Shown here: positions 50,664 to 63,107 of the stretch, piece by piece
Layout: the number at the start of each line of letters is the position of its first letter
Position numbering within the stretch: position 1 is the stretch's first letter
NCBI GenBank assembly: GCA_003194525.1
Contig: NBIV01000145.1
Location: forward strand, 1-64,000
DNA length: 64,000 nucleotides
Reading direction: 5' to 3'
Source: Gracilariopsis chorda
Taxonomy: Eukaryota > Rhodophyta > Florideophyceae > Gracilariales > Gracilariaceae
Notes under the pieces: model-generated
The model's input: the letters and a program-made list of their open reading frames with translations, nothing else
What the model was told of the DNA's origin: nothing
Databases searched by the model: none
Program-made: the position numbers and the translations under genes

Positions 50664-51758
50664 ATGGTCTCCACGCGCAGTAAGACCGGCGCCGCCCCCC
50701 CCCACTCCCCAGTCAAGACCATCACCAAGAGACGTCACGACAAACCCTCCCCGCTCGCCTCCACAAAGTCTCCAAAGCGCTCCGCAACAACTCCCCCCGC
50801 CTTCCCAGACCTCTCGCTCCACAATGACACCGGCGCGCTAATCTCAACCCACTCCCTGCTCTCCGAACACACGCCCGGTCTAATCCTCTTCACCTATCCG
50901 CGCGCCAACACGGGCGGCTGCACCACGCAGGCAAAAGGGCTGTCCAATCTGCAAGACGCCGCGCGTAAAGCCGGATACAATATTGTCGGCTGCAGTTACG
51001 ACTCGGTCAAATCGCAGGCCGCGTGGAAGGTTAAGAGCTCTATATCGGTGCCTTTGCTTTGTGACACGCCTACCATTGGCTTGTTGAGGAAGCTTTCCGT
51101 TCACAAAGCGCCTCGTAGTGCGAAACGCTCTGTTTTCGTCGTCGCCCGTCAGCACGATAAAGTGGCCATCGTGCTTGCTAAACGCGCCGTGTCACCCAAG
51201 GACAGTATTGCGCTTGTGGAACAATACATCCGTGATCACCCGCTTAGCGCTGCTGCGGCAAACGATCACCCCGTCGCAGATGACAAGTCAAAGACCGCCG
51301 CTTCTGAAACTGCGCCGCCCAAGGAGCCCGCATCTGACGAAAACATGACGGATGTCCCCGCCAAGCCCGCCCAGGAGCAACCGCCCGAACCCGCAGAGGA
51401 CGCACCCAAACCCCAACCTGAAAAAGAGCAATCATCCGACAAACCCGAGCCCACCAGCGCCGCCAAACAACCCCAACCGCCGCCTCCTGTCGCCGACAAA
51501 CCCGCCGCGGACAAAGCGTCCGACGAAAACGCATCGGACGAAAAGCCGTCCGACCACGAAACGTCCGAAGATGAACCACACTCCACATCGGAGCCAACCG
51601 CAACCGAACCCACTACGGATCCCAAGCCGCAGGAGCAGTCCGATAACAACACACCCACGGATAAGCCGCAGTCACACCCGCAACCTCCCGCCCAATCTGC
51701 CGCTGACAAACCCGTCACCATGGACGTTGAGAAGCCCCAACAGGATGAGCAATCCTAA
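50664..51758 (+). CDS. Nuclear PrxQ/Dot5-like peroxiredoxin with long acidic tail
   Basis: Protein of 364 residues from the ATG at 50664; the frame is open upstream into the preceding kinase but that part is Pro-rich leader. The N-terminus has basic clusters (KRRHDK, KSPKR) like nuclear signals. Residues about 55-210 are a bacterioferritin-comigratory/PrxQ domain: ALISTHSLLSEHT, then ILFTYPRANTGGCTTQAKGL with the peroxidatic Cys86. Yeast Dot5 and PrxQ usually have a resolving Cys five residues on; here that position is Lys91, so the enzyme is probably of 1-Cys type or uses another cysteine (a GCSYDS segment follows). The last 150 residues are a Pro/Glu/Asp/Ser-rich disordered tail. Catalysis is thiol-dependent peroxide reduction. 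Confidence 0.87.
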   Translation: MVSTRSKTGAAPPHSPVKTITKRRHDKPSPLASTKSPKRSATTPPAFPDLSLHNDTGALISTHSLLSEHTPGLILFTYPRANTGGCTTQAKGLSNLQDAARKAGYNIVGCSYDSVKSQAAWKVKSSISVPLLCDTPTIGLLRKLSVHKAPRSAKRSVFVVARQHDKVAIVLAKRAVSPKDSIALVEQYIRDHPLSAAAANDHPVADDKSKTAASETAPPKEPASDENMTDVPAKPAQEQPPEPAEDAPKPQPEKEQSSDKPEPTSAAKQPQPPPPVADKPAADKASDENASDEKPSDHETSEDEPHSTSEPTATEPTTDPKPQEQSDNNTPTDKPQSHPQPPAQSAADKPVTMDVEKPQQDEQS

Positions 51759-52567
51759 CAACGTATCAACATGTTCCGTCGGGAGCTTTTTTTTCTCGGC
51801 GCGTGTACTGACATCAACACCCACCGTGTGAGATTTATATGCATGCGACACAAGTGACGCTTTGTTCCCTTTCTTGGCGCGCTGCAACAGAATTTCAATC
51901 ATATCTTCATTAGAGTTCCCCTCTTCTCGTCGTCAACTCCCCAACGCTATATTTGTAAAAAGATTACTTTGTGATGTGTATCCCCATGTGCCTTCGTCTT
52001 TTGCTTTTGCGCCTCGTTCTTGTGGCTTCCCGCACCCCCATGCACCCTTTTCTTGTTGTTCTACTCAAGTATTTGCACGCAGCCCGGTGCATCAACTGTT
52101 GTCGACACCTCTTGACCATCACAGCTTCTTGGCACACCAGTCATGTCGACAGTGGAAATCGTTTCCCGGCTTCTCTGCTCCACGATAAAGACTGGTCTCC
52201 AATATTTTTTTTTTTCCGATTGATCACACTGCCTGCTTCTCTTTCAGCGCCCACTCGTGGAACCGCCCTAAACGATGCGATCTGCCATTCAACGCGCGGC
52301 ATTCTTCGGACTCTCGTGCCACACCCCTCCTCCGTCATCTCGTAATAATTTTGCAATCCAAACTCTCCTCCATATGCCACCACGGCGTGCCCAAACCAAA
52401 TCTTTCTCTCTCGTCGCCCCACTTTCTCTTTACTCTGCATCCCTCTAAGTATTTCGTCGTGCCCGTCTACGAATGCACATGGTTCCGGAAAAAGCGATGT
52501 CGGTCTCCTCCCAAGTCGGTCGAGTAATGTGTGTGCCGTACCCTTCCCAAATCACTCTCTGTACACA
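51759..52567. other. Intergenic, CT-rich, no gene recognised
   Basis: Plus strand again rich in C and T (51960-52440). It probably holds the promoter of the second PH kinase. An upstream 5' exon cannot be excluded. Confidence 0.5.
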
Positions 52568-54135
52568 ATGCAACAAGAACCTCACGAACAAGCTGTATTC
52601 CAGTTGCAAGGCCCAAAAGTACATGTCTACAAGAGTGACCGCCTTTACCTCCGCCCGTTTTTGCGTCCCAGACGGATCGTAATAGCAAACCTACGAGGAA
52701 CGGAGCTCACCGTCGACTACCACTATCTCAACAAGAGTACCACGCACGAACTGTGCAACGCGAAACTGCTAACCTATCCAAGCACTCTCAAAATCGTACT
52801 GGAACTATCCAACGAAGAAAAGCTATGTTTCTTTGCTCACAACCTGGAAGAATTCGAGTCTTGGAACCAAGCGCTCACCGACTGCATTGAATGGAACATA
52901 GAACGGTTTTACGAGTTGAAGGAAACGCTCGGGGAAGGCGCTTTCGCAACCGTTGTTCGAGGTGTTCACCGCGAAACAAACGATGTGGTAGCCATAAAAG
53001 TCATCACCAAAACGCTGTGCAACCAGCAAGATATCCGTTATCTGCAGCGCGAAATCGATATACATCAGTCGTTGAAACATCGAAACATTGTTCGAATGTC
53101 GGATCTCTTCGATTCTACCAAGAATCTGTACATAGTTCTAGAGTTCCTCGACGGAGGAACGCTCAGGAGGTTCGTGGCTTCGAATGCTCCCATATCTGAG
53201 CAGAATGCGCGCCACATAATGAAGGATATTCTCACTGGAGTTCAATATCTGCACTCAAACGACGTGGTGCACAGAGATATCAAGGTAAGCCCCAGGTAAA
53301 TCCTCAGTTCTTCTTGTATCGGCCCGAAGTCCAATTTGTTCTATCCGCCAAAGACTGACACCAAAATCGCATCGTTCTCACAAACAAGCCAGACAATATC
53401 CTATGTACGAATAAATCGTTTCCGACGACAGTGAAGCTACTCGACTTTGGGCTCAGTCGGGTAATCAAACAGACACCCGAGTTCAACCAATGGGTAACCG
53501 AAACAAGTCTCGGGCCAGATGGTCTGATGACGACACAGGTCGGCACGCCGAACTTTGCGGCCCCAGAGATGCTTTCGGGCTTTCCGTACGGCAGAGAGGT
53601 GGATTGCTTTGCGTGCGGAATTGTTATGTACTGGTTATTGTGCGGGTACTACCCCTTTTCCGACCTGGATCCAGACAGACTTTTGGAACTTATCCGGCAA
53701 ACAGAATTCCATTTCCCTGACAGAGAGTGGGCTACCATCTCCGATGACGCAAAAGAACTTCTCAAGGGATTGCTGGATAGAAGCCCCTACGGACGCTTGT
53801 CAGCGGAACAAGCGTTGCAACATCCATGGTTTCATCACAGATCGACTAGTCCTCAGAGAAGCGCTGCATCTGCTGACGAGGTTGGCGAAGTTAACGAAGT
53901 GGGCAAGGTTGACGAGATGGGCGAAGAGTCGATGATGTGCAAAGTTGGCGAAGTCACACTTCCAGCATTAGAGATTTCGCGTGAAAGTCAAAAGTCGAGC
54001 GTGAAGCACTTTGCTTCGCTGGCCTCTCTAACCACAAGGTTTTCTTCCCCTATACGACTCAAACAAATGCCGAAAACATACGGCGGCGATTCATCTGCAC
54101 GAAATCCCAATCGCCATGTGTCGTGGAACAAGTAA
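52568..54135 (+). CDS. Second PH-domain protein kinase, CAMK-like, one intron
   Basis: Exons 52568-53284 and 53389-54135 encode 487 residues from the first ATG; the frame is open to a GTG at 52529. Residues about 10-110 form a PH-like domain (KVHVYKSDRLYLRPFLRPRRIVIANLRGTELTVDYHYL, ending EEFESWNQALTDCIEW). The kinase domain follows: GEGAFATV 122-129, Lys144, HRD 235-237, DFG 258-260, GTPNFAAPEM. The intron falls inside the catalytic loop, between HRDIK and PDN. It has the same PH-then-kinase order as the gene at 48471-50467, but sequence identity is modest, so the pair is probably an old duplication. The C-terminal tail is short and partly repetitive (VGEVNEVGKVDEMGEE). Confidence 0.92.
53285..53388 (+). 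other. Spliceosomal intron of the second PH-kinase gene (104 bp)
   Basis: GTAAGC...AACAAG with CTGAC at 53355-53359, about 30 nt before the 3' end. Phase 0. Splicing rebuilds the HRDIKPDN catalytic loop. Confidence 0.95.
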
Positions 54136-54306
54136 GTTGTGTACATTCCGTTGCGTACAAGCATATCCGTGGTCCATTATACACGCAAGGTAGCACATAA
54201 ACAAGACTGTGAAACAAGACAGAAAATAGGACGCGTAGACAAGGAGGTTGGCAGAAGGTCAGAATGGGTGGGGCTGATGTTTACAAGACTGACAAGATAA
54301 GCTTAT

Positions 54307-55950
<1,644 letters not shown>

Positions 55951-56978
55951 ATGCATCCGCCTCTCACCTTCGTGAAGCCGCCACTGCTCCCCCTGTCCCC
56001 CCCTCCAAAACCGCTGCGCACGCTTCTCTGCAAAGCGCCGTCAAAAGCGCCGTCAAAGCCGCCGTCAAAGCCGCCACGCCGTCCACCAACTCGCCCGCGT
56101 GGCTACTGGTGCTCTCTTTCGAACACGCTTTCCGAGCTAGCGCGGTATCTTGACGGCTCCACCACGCTCCCGACGGCCCGCGAACTGGAAGCCGCCGGCC
56201 GATCCGACTTGGCAGGCGCGCTTCGCCGACATGGCTGGGCGTACGTGGCCGATAAGACCGGCTTGCAACTCGCCTCCATCGCCAGACCGCGCTCAATTCA
56301 CCTAGCCGCCTGCACCCCATCGCCGCCACTGCGAATGCGACCGTACATGTACTGGAGGAACTTTGACAACCTTCAAGCCCAACTCGAGCCGTACATCCAA
56401 AATGGTGGACTGCCTACTGCCAAACAGCTGTTGCAAGCCGGACGTAGTGAACTTATTAGGGCCATTTCTATACACGGCGGGTGGAAACCAGTTGCGAAAC
56501 GAATGAATGTTCGCCCATCGAGTAAACCGGATTGGTCCGATCTTTCCGTCGTGCTGCGACATGTTCGACTTGCCGCTCAAACTGCCGGCCTGTCAGACGC
56601 TCATTTGCCAGGAGTGCCCGTTTTGCGTCGCTACGGCACGCGTGGTTTATTGAGTGCTATACGAACGCGTCACGGCGGACTTTCAAATATCGCCAGAATC
56701 ATGTCCTCTTCAGAAACACCATCTCCCCCAACACTGCGCAAACCAAGGGTTACTGGACTGTCGACACGCTTAGAAACGAAGTCATGTGCTGTGCAAACCA
56801 ATTGTCTCAACATCATCCGCCCTCGTACATGCCAACCGCCACCCAGCTTCGGCGAATGGGCAGGTCTGATTTAATAGGCGCCGTCGAAAGAGAAGGTGGT
56901 TTTCGACGCGTTGCCAAACTATGTGCGCTGCGTTCACGAAAGAGACTTTCCGCCAACACCAACTCGCCTCCGCCGTGA
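55951..56978 (+). CDS. Protein with four GRSDL/GG repeats, apparent frameshift
   Basis: Three repeats of about 75-80 residues are read from the ATG at 55951: LPTARELEAAGRSDLAGALRRHG, LPTAKQLLQAGRSELIRAISIHGGW and LPGVPVLRRYGTRGLLSAIRTRHGG. Each ends with a WKPVAKRM-like segment, and the first two are preceded by a YW..L..L..YI motif. The fourth (PTATQLRRMGRSDLIGAVEREGGF), with its own YWTVDTLRNEV start, is in another frame ending at 56978. One extra C in the CTCCCCCAAC run near 56735 would join them into one protein of about 340 residues. From memory such repeats occur in proteins of plastid-bearing eukaryotes, but I cannot name the family. The first 45 residues are Pro/Lys-rich and could be a transit peptide. 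Function unknown. Confidence 0.65.
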
Positions 56979-58440
56979 ACGTCACTAAACCTCAACCCAC
57001 AACAAAATGCGATCGTTTCCGCACCACAACCGCACCCCAGCGTAAGACGCTTCGCGTCTTTGTGCCACGTTCTTTGCCTTGCCATCGCATCACCGTTGCG
57101 CTCTGGCACACCATTCCCAGCGTTTACGCTAATCTCTTCTCTTCCATGCTACACCTCATCCAGACACTTTTGCAACCATCACTCTCGTTTTGCGGATTGC
57201 ACTCTCCGCCCCCATCCGCATCTTCTCTCTGAGCCAATGTGTCGACTTTAGTTGTAATCTCATAAGCGCTCATGAGCGCCATCGGGCGTCATACCCAGTT
57301 CCAGTCCATGACCGGCACCAGCGAGGCCCGTTCTACATCTACATTCCCAGTGGAAGACTGGAGAAATTATCAAACCGCCAAAACGCTAGAGACGCGGAAA
57401 GAACTCAGTTTCAGTCCCCTCCTACTCCCCTTCCTCCTTGGCCTTCGCCTAGAGCTTCGCTTCCTCGATGTCCACCACCGCCTCATTCACGCTTCTCAAA
57501 ACGGTGGCTGACGGCCAGAGTTGCATTCAGTTGGAGTCAGAACAAACAGTGAAAGCTTCTCGCAAACCTGGTTTATCGTAAAGTTTGTTACAACGAGAAA
57601 GTTTTTGTCGGTACCGTGCTCCAATAGCTCTTGCATAGTGTGTGCTCTCGAGCGTGACCGACATGCAACAGACCTCGTGTAGGATAGAGCTAACTGTTTG
57701 CACGATAAATCGTCAGATTTCGAAAAAGCGACAAACCTCAAACAGCATCGAAAACCCGACATTCTAGTTTGGGCGGAAAATCAAGCACCATCACTGGTAG
57801 ATTCCTAAAAACACAAGTTGAGTGTATACACAAACCCACATTCGAATATAGCTTTGTGCAGCATAAAATGTGCGCTCGCGCAGAAAAGACGGACACACAA
57901 AATAAGGCCACACTCCGACGGTGTAACGTTCAGTGTAATAAACAATGATAACGTCCTCATAGTGTCATTTTCCGAAAGCCACCCCAGAAGGACTTACAAG
58001 CGCTAACTCCAAAAAACGATGAAGCCCTTCATCATCGCTCTCTTTAGAAAGCACTCCATAGCCCACCAACCCAGGTTTTCCACAAAAAACTGATTCTTGA
58101 AGGAGTGAGACGTCTTGATCGCTGCATCACACGACGCACACTACACCATCTAGCTCTTTCTGCGTTTGAGATTCTTTTCGGCTCCGGTTGCAATCAATAA
58201 CTCTTCACACTCTTTGGTTTTGATCATGCCACTTTTCTTCACTTTCTTGGGCCTTTCACAATCTCTTTCAATTCATACTTTCCCTACAGCTCTGATAGGT
58301 TCATTTATCGACTGCCTACTCATCTGGTTTGTCGCGGTAAACCCTTTGAACTGAGCCCATCATGTTTTTTGGCACTACCATTGGCTTTCTACCGCTCCAA
58401 AGGCTCATGAGCTGCATGTTTTATGGTTTTTGGGATATCA
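56979..58440. other. Intergenic, no gene recognised
   Basis: The frame 57272-57511 (79 codons, ATG) is the only candidate, with no recognised domain and low confidence. The rest is AT-richer than the gene island and leads into transposon debris. Confidence 0.45.
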
Positions 58441-58479
58441 GGCACTGTAGCATCTGTATTTCTTCGCTTTGGAAGACGT

Positions 58480-60004
58480 ATATTGCTTAAGGCTCTAGCA
58501 AAGGATTACGCCTCAAGAACTGCAATGGCTAACATGAATGAAGTACAATAATTTAGAGAAGCATTTGAAGCAAAGTACGCTCTTTTAGGGGATGTCTACG
58601 CCGTAGCAGATGGCATGAAACTTTATCTGCAACAAAGTTCCAATGGAATCTGTAGTGCAACGCCCTCAGGGAGGGATTCTTGGTACTTGATCGTTTTCCC
58701 GATATTATCGGTCGTGTAGTGTGTGTATGAGCTACGCCCCACAATGGTGGGTATGGACACGTGGGACACGGTTTTGGGTCAATTGGCGGTTGGCCACAGT
58801 AGTGGATGTTGCCACGAAATGTGGAGCATTTTAGTTAATATTATTTATTATTTTCACACCCATTTCTGGGAAGCGAGTACTTAGTGCGACGGCGCACTGC
58901 CGTCGCACCAGTAAACCTTCCCCAACAAGGGACCCCAACCTGGGGAATTGGCTCTAGTTGTTGCCGCTTGCGCGCATGCTCTACTCCTCCTTGGAGGGAA
59001 ACGCCGTAAACCACGGGACATCTAACCCCCTTGCACATCTAAAGAAGCCCATCCTTGGGAGTATAATTGTTCCAATCATATTGGTGTTTCGCCCTGTATA
59101 GGGAGTCCTGTCCACCGGCATCGCCGTATCTACCCGTCTCTCTCGCGACTCACTTCGTCCTCTCTTCTTCCTCTTCACCCTTCCTTTTCCCCCTTTTTAG
59201 GGTAGCACCTCCCGCTATCCGCGGCCCTCGTGTGCGCATCCGCTCACACACCCCCACTTACGTGGAAACATACCTCTACTGAGGATCACACCCCGCTCAC
59301 GCGGATACCGATTCTTCGCCTTCACCTCCCTGCGCGAGTCGCGACAGGTGTCCCTGGTCTTACAAACCGGCTTTGCCGTGACACCTCTGGGAGGGCTCTA
59401 CCCAACTGGGTTCACCTCGTGAGAGGAAGATCCCGAACGTCTTTCGGTGTTTTTCCCCTTTGGGGCATTGCACCACAGAATCATTCAGAACATGATTTAC
59501 AATGGGTGGTAGCACAACCATTTTGTTTCCAATGTGTTTTTATTTTCGCCTGATTGTGTTATTATAGCGTTTTCGATAAATGCGCCAGAACGTATGCATG
59601 ATTCTACCATTGCAGAATGGGGTTCAAGACACAGAAATCTGGAGCAGATTTTTGTGAATACCGGGGGAATCTGTGTGATGGACTCTGCTTTTATTCACGG
59701 CAACTACCCTTTTCTATTGAAAACGTCGCAAGATGTACCAGATTTCTCCGATAATGGTACCATTCAGCGCGCGAGACAAGCTACATCTGCATGACAAAGC
59801 TTGGAGTGGGGAATGCGTGTTTTGCAAGGCTCATTTCCTCGGTTCCATGATAGGCTTTCAGACGAGGAGTGCGGAGAACGTGGGGTAGTTATGCACTTAG
59901 GTGTAAAACAATTCAATGTACGCACTCGTATAGTTGGTCTAAATCAGACCCTAAACTTTTATATGCCAAATATAAGTCGAGAAGCTAACATGTTCTTAGA
60001 GTGA
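58480..60004 (+). pseudogene. PIF/Harbinger-type DDE transposase, split by a solo LTR
   Basis: Left of the LTR the frame reads FREAFEAKYALLGDVYAVADGMKLYLQQ, with the first catalytic Asp in ADGMK. Right of it, in the same frame after removal of one target duplication, it continues IQNMIYNGW, a stop, then VIIAFSINAPERMHDSTIAEWG and VNTGGICVMDSAFIHGNYPFLL, the second Asp. A further stop separates EWGMRVLQGSFPRF and the final helices. These match the DDE superfamily endonuclease domain (DDE_Tnp_4, HARBI1-like). A stop also lies just before the F-R-E-A segment. The copy is dead twice over: by point mutations and by the LTR. Confidence 0.85.
58651..59477 (+). repeat. Solo LTR of the gypsy family (827 bp) with 5-bp TSD
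   Basis: Begins TGTAGTGCAACG and ends CACCACA. It is flanked by GAATC at 58646-58650 and GAATC at 59478-59482, an exact 5-bp target-site duplication. It matches the 5' LTR at 7568-8375 in reverse orientation. No internal gypsy sequence lies next to it, so it is a solo LTR formed by LTR-LTR recombination. Confidence 0.97.
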
Positions 60005-60249
60005 AGAATTGTGAAATCTCTTTGCTTTGTTCATCAGAAACTTGGTATCTCTGCGCTGCACCTGATTTTCTTAGATTACTCAAGGTGCGTTTTTCTGTTG
60101 ATTGTAAGCGTGCTCCGTTCCTGTATCATTACATTCTTGAGAAAGTGCAGAGGACAATGGCTGGATAGGAAGGTTTTGTTGAGTGCTTCCCCTTTCTAAA
60201 ACCATAAGCAACATTTGCATAATAGTTCTCATGTTTTTTCCTATCCTCC

Positions 60250-61275
60250 TCTCACTGAAGATGTGCTCGCTTCTCCTGGTGCTGCCTCCGCCATTCCTCG
60301 TCCTCTCGCTGCTCGGCCGGAATGCGATCTTCCCTTAACAACTTCTGCCGGTTTTCTTCTTTCTCCTGTTCAAATCGCTCTCTCGCAGCAGCCCGAAACT
60401 GCTGTTCATGCAAGATTTTTGCTCTTGATAAGCTCTGTCACGCCAGCACTATCATCCGCACTTCCCCGTTTGCGTGGCTTGTGGATGATTGGAAAGGCAG
60501 ACCCGGAAGTAGACGGCGTTTTGATCTCGGATCTTCGTTTGGCGTTTGTGCTTCGACATCACTCGCGTTTTCTTGATTGGCATTGCCGATAACATCTGGT
60601 CCTCTCTCTCCTTCGTCTTCTGAAAAGAACGCATCCGCCTCTTCCCCCTCTCCTACACCCACATCTACCCTTGTAGTCATTTCCGCACCTATGTCTTTTG
60701 ACTTCAAGACTGATGACGGGATTCCTGGATCTCCAGTTAGAAGGCGTTTTCGATAAAGCGCAGCGAACTTGCGGCGTAAGGAATCAGTTGACCTGTTTGC
60801 GTTCGGCCAACGGCACTGGTATATTCTTGTCACGGCTTCCCATTCATCGTTGCCAATAGGTAAATTTTCTGCTAAGACCTCCAGAAATTTTTCCAGTTCG
60901 AGCTCAGTGAAAGACAAAACACGTCCTCCCCATGCTCTTCGTCCACCAGAGCCCTAAACCGCTGTATCAGAAGCCTCCCGTCTTTTTTTTAGCAGCAGCA
61001 GAAGACGATCTGGGTGGACGTCGCCCAGACGCTGAGGGCGCAGGATGGCGTGTTGTAGCGGGAGTTGTTGTAGATCCTGTAGATGAGTGGCGAGGGTTTT
61101 GAGAGAACATCGGTGGCATGTACCTCATCTGGCGTATAGGACAGTCTGCAGCATTCGGGGTTGGCTGCACGGTTGTGGGAGTGGATTTTTGATTGCCAAC
61201 TGGGAGCGTTTGCGGTCCATGGCCATATGCAGAGTCTGGGAGATGATCTGGTGGAGAAAGAGGAGGAACATGCAT
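60250..61275 (-). pseudogene. Myb/SANT-like protein of a transposon, broken
   Basis: The minus-strand frame 60917-60438 encodes LSFTELELEKFLEVLAENLPIGNDEWEAVTRIYQ, then DSLRRKFAALYRKRLLTGDP. This is the DNA-binding-like domain (DUF6818 type, a Myb/SANT relative) common in algal and oomycete transposon genes. A Pro/Ser-rich N-terminal part lies in another frame (61275-60967), and a coiled-coil tail (ILHEQQFRAAARERFEQEK) in a third (about 60430-60350). It points toward the Harbinger transposase, and such Myb-like genes are the usual partners of PIF/Harbinger transposases, so both probably belong to one element. Confidence 0.65.
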
Positions 61276-61713
61276 CTCCGGAGATGATCAGTGGGGTGCA
61301 AATGGAGAGTTTGTTTCAGGCAAACAAAGATTGGAAAAGATGGACAGATCTGTAAGAAAGAACGTTAAAGTTTGCGCAACCACAGCGACAGCTTGGAAAT
61401 GATACATGTGCACCCTGCACAAACAACCTCGTCCGTGCTGAAAGATGGTAGAAAACTGTGATTTGTGCATATACAAAAGCGCTATTTTGATTGATCTAAG
61501 GACGATATGAGTATGCACATGTTTTGCTTTTATGTTTTCAGGCAACTCCCACTCACAGATTAACTCATATCACAAAGGATACATGTACTTCTAGAGCATT
61601 GCAGCACCGAATTCAAAGAGCGCGCGCTTTCTGTCGATGTAATCCAACAAAACAGCAGCCGTAGCCCATCATGCAGTCCAAGACGAGAACGGTATTCCTC
61701 CACTGCCATAATC
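61276..61713. other. No gene recognised
   Basis: 438 bp between two transposon remnants. It may hold their ends, but terminal repeats were not identified. Confidence 0.4.
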
Positions 61714-62887
61714 ATGAACCTTGGATATAAGGTTCTTCAAGAAGCCATTTACGAAAGATTTAGCAGCAATGTCTCTTGGCAATCGCTGTCTCAGAAACAC
61801 GTTGTGTCAGTTGGAGTCTTGCGACAATTTTTTGCACGTTGGTCACGCAATTTGCCTTCTTCTCAACCTAATGATCCGCGTGATATCCATCTAGCTTTAA
61901 ATGCGCATGGCAGACAAACTACGTTACATGCTGAAGAAAAGCAGATTATTACGGCAGCTATCTTAGAATTTGTAGAAAACAACACCCTACTAAAGCACCA
62001 AGAAATGCAGGATCTTGTTCAAAACTACTTTCCTATCCTCCCAGTATACTGGCAGGAAGAGCTTAACTTTATTGACAATCTTCCTAACGGAACCCGTCAC
62101 AATGAACTTCCCGCGGCTAGAGAAAGAGAAGACAAATCGCTTTTATAAATGATTAGAAAAGGCCATCAAATTTTTTGGCATTCTTCAAGAGAGAGCACTA
62201 CCTGTAGTTAGATAGATCCCCTGTCGCTTCGAAATTAGAAGCGACGGACTATACTAAAGAAGAAGAAGAAGAAGACAATCTTCCCTTGTTTGTATGGGTT
62301 TATCATTTTCTGAAACGCAATGGTCTTTTGCTGCACCACATGCAAATGATAGAGGACAAATGCGTACAAGTAGTAACGCCACAGGTATTGACAGAACATA
62401 TTGCAGGAGTAGAATGGGCAGTTAAGCGCCACAACGTCAAAAGTCCTAGGTTCATATTCAAGACTGATCAGTCCGGAGCATATTTGAAAAAATGGGAGGT
62501 AGGAGTATTCGGAAGGGAATTGGCAAACAAGGAACTCGACTCATCCAAAAGGCACTCATTACCAAAGGCAACCTAGACAGAGTTACAATCATGCCCGGAG
62601 TCTTTGCAGATGGAAAAACCAAAAAGCCAGTAATAATCTTGCCAGGCAAACTTGCCCATTTTCGAAAACTTAAGAGTGAGCTGCAGTCATTACGTGCTGT
62701 TCTTCTCGAATTCTATCTCTTTCAGCGTAATCCTCCAGGCGCCAATACTAGTATCGTATACGAATGGGCCAATGGATTTGTTCTGAAAACGGAAGAGCTC
62801 CGCAAAAAGAACCAGAAGCTCTTGCTTCTTCTTGATGGATATGGTGCGGAAGTGCAGTTCAGAACTCCCAAGTACAGAGGGTACTAA
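61714..62887 (+). pseudogene. pogo/Tigger-like transposase remnant, plus strand
   Basis: The frame 61714-62148 has a helix-turn-helix-like N-terminus (ALNAHGRQTTLHAEEKQIITAAILEF, as in Tc5/CENP-B-type domains). After stops and frame changes, 62286-62887 contains FIFKTDQSGAYLKKWEV (first catalytic Asp), DRVTIMPGVFADGKTKKPVIILPGK and LLLLLDGYGAEVQF (second Asp), the DDE_1 arrangement. It ends abruptly after that, lacking the third acidic residue. Confidence 0.75.
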
Positions 62888-63107
62888 GATATAGTGCTAC
62901 CCCCGTATAAAGGGATTTACTCGGCACTATACCGTATTGCGCACTACAGAGTCCAAACAAAACGGCAGCAGTTATCTAAAGCGTTTCCGTGATCAGCAAC
63001 TGTGGACTGCGAGTTGAAATCTTGTGACGTTTGACGCGGTCAAATCCACCCCTGACCTGCTGCAAACAACAACCAGCATTGCCTAAGGTACTCTCAAACG
63101 CCCAACG

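Noticed and set aside
57272-57511. 79-codon frame after the repeat protein
   Set aside because: ATG-started and open, but no domain, and an overlapping longer frame exists; not enough to call a gene.
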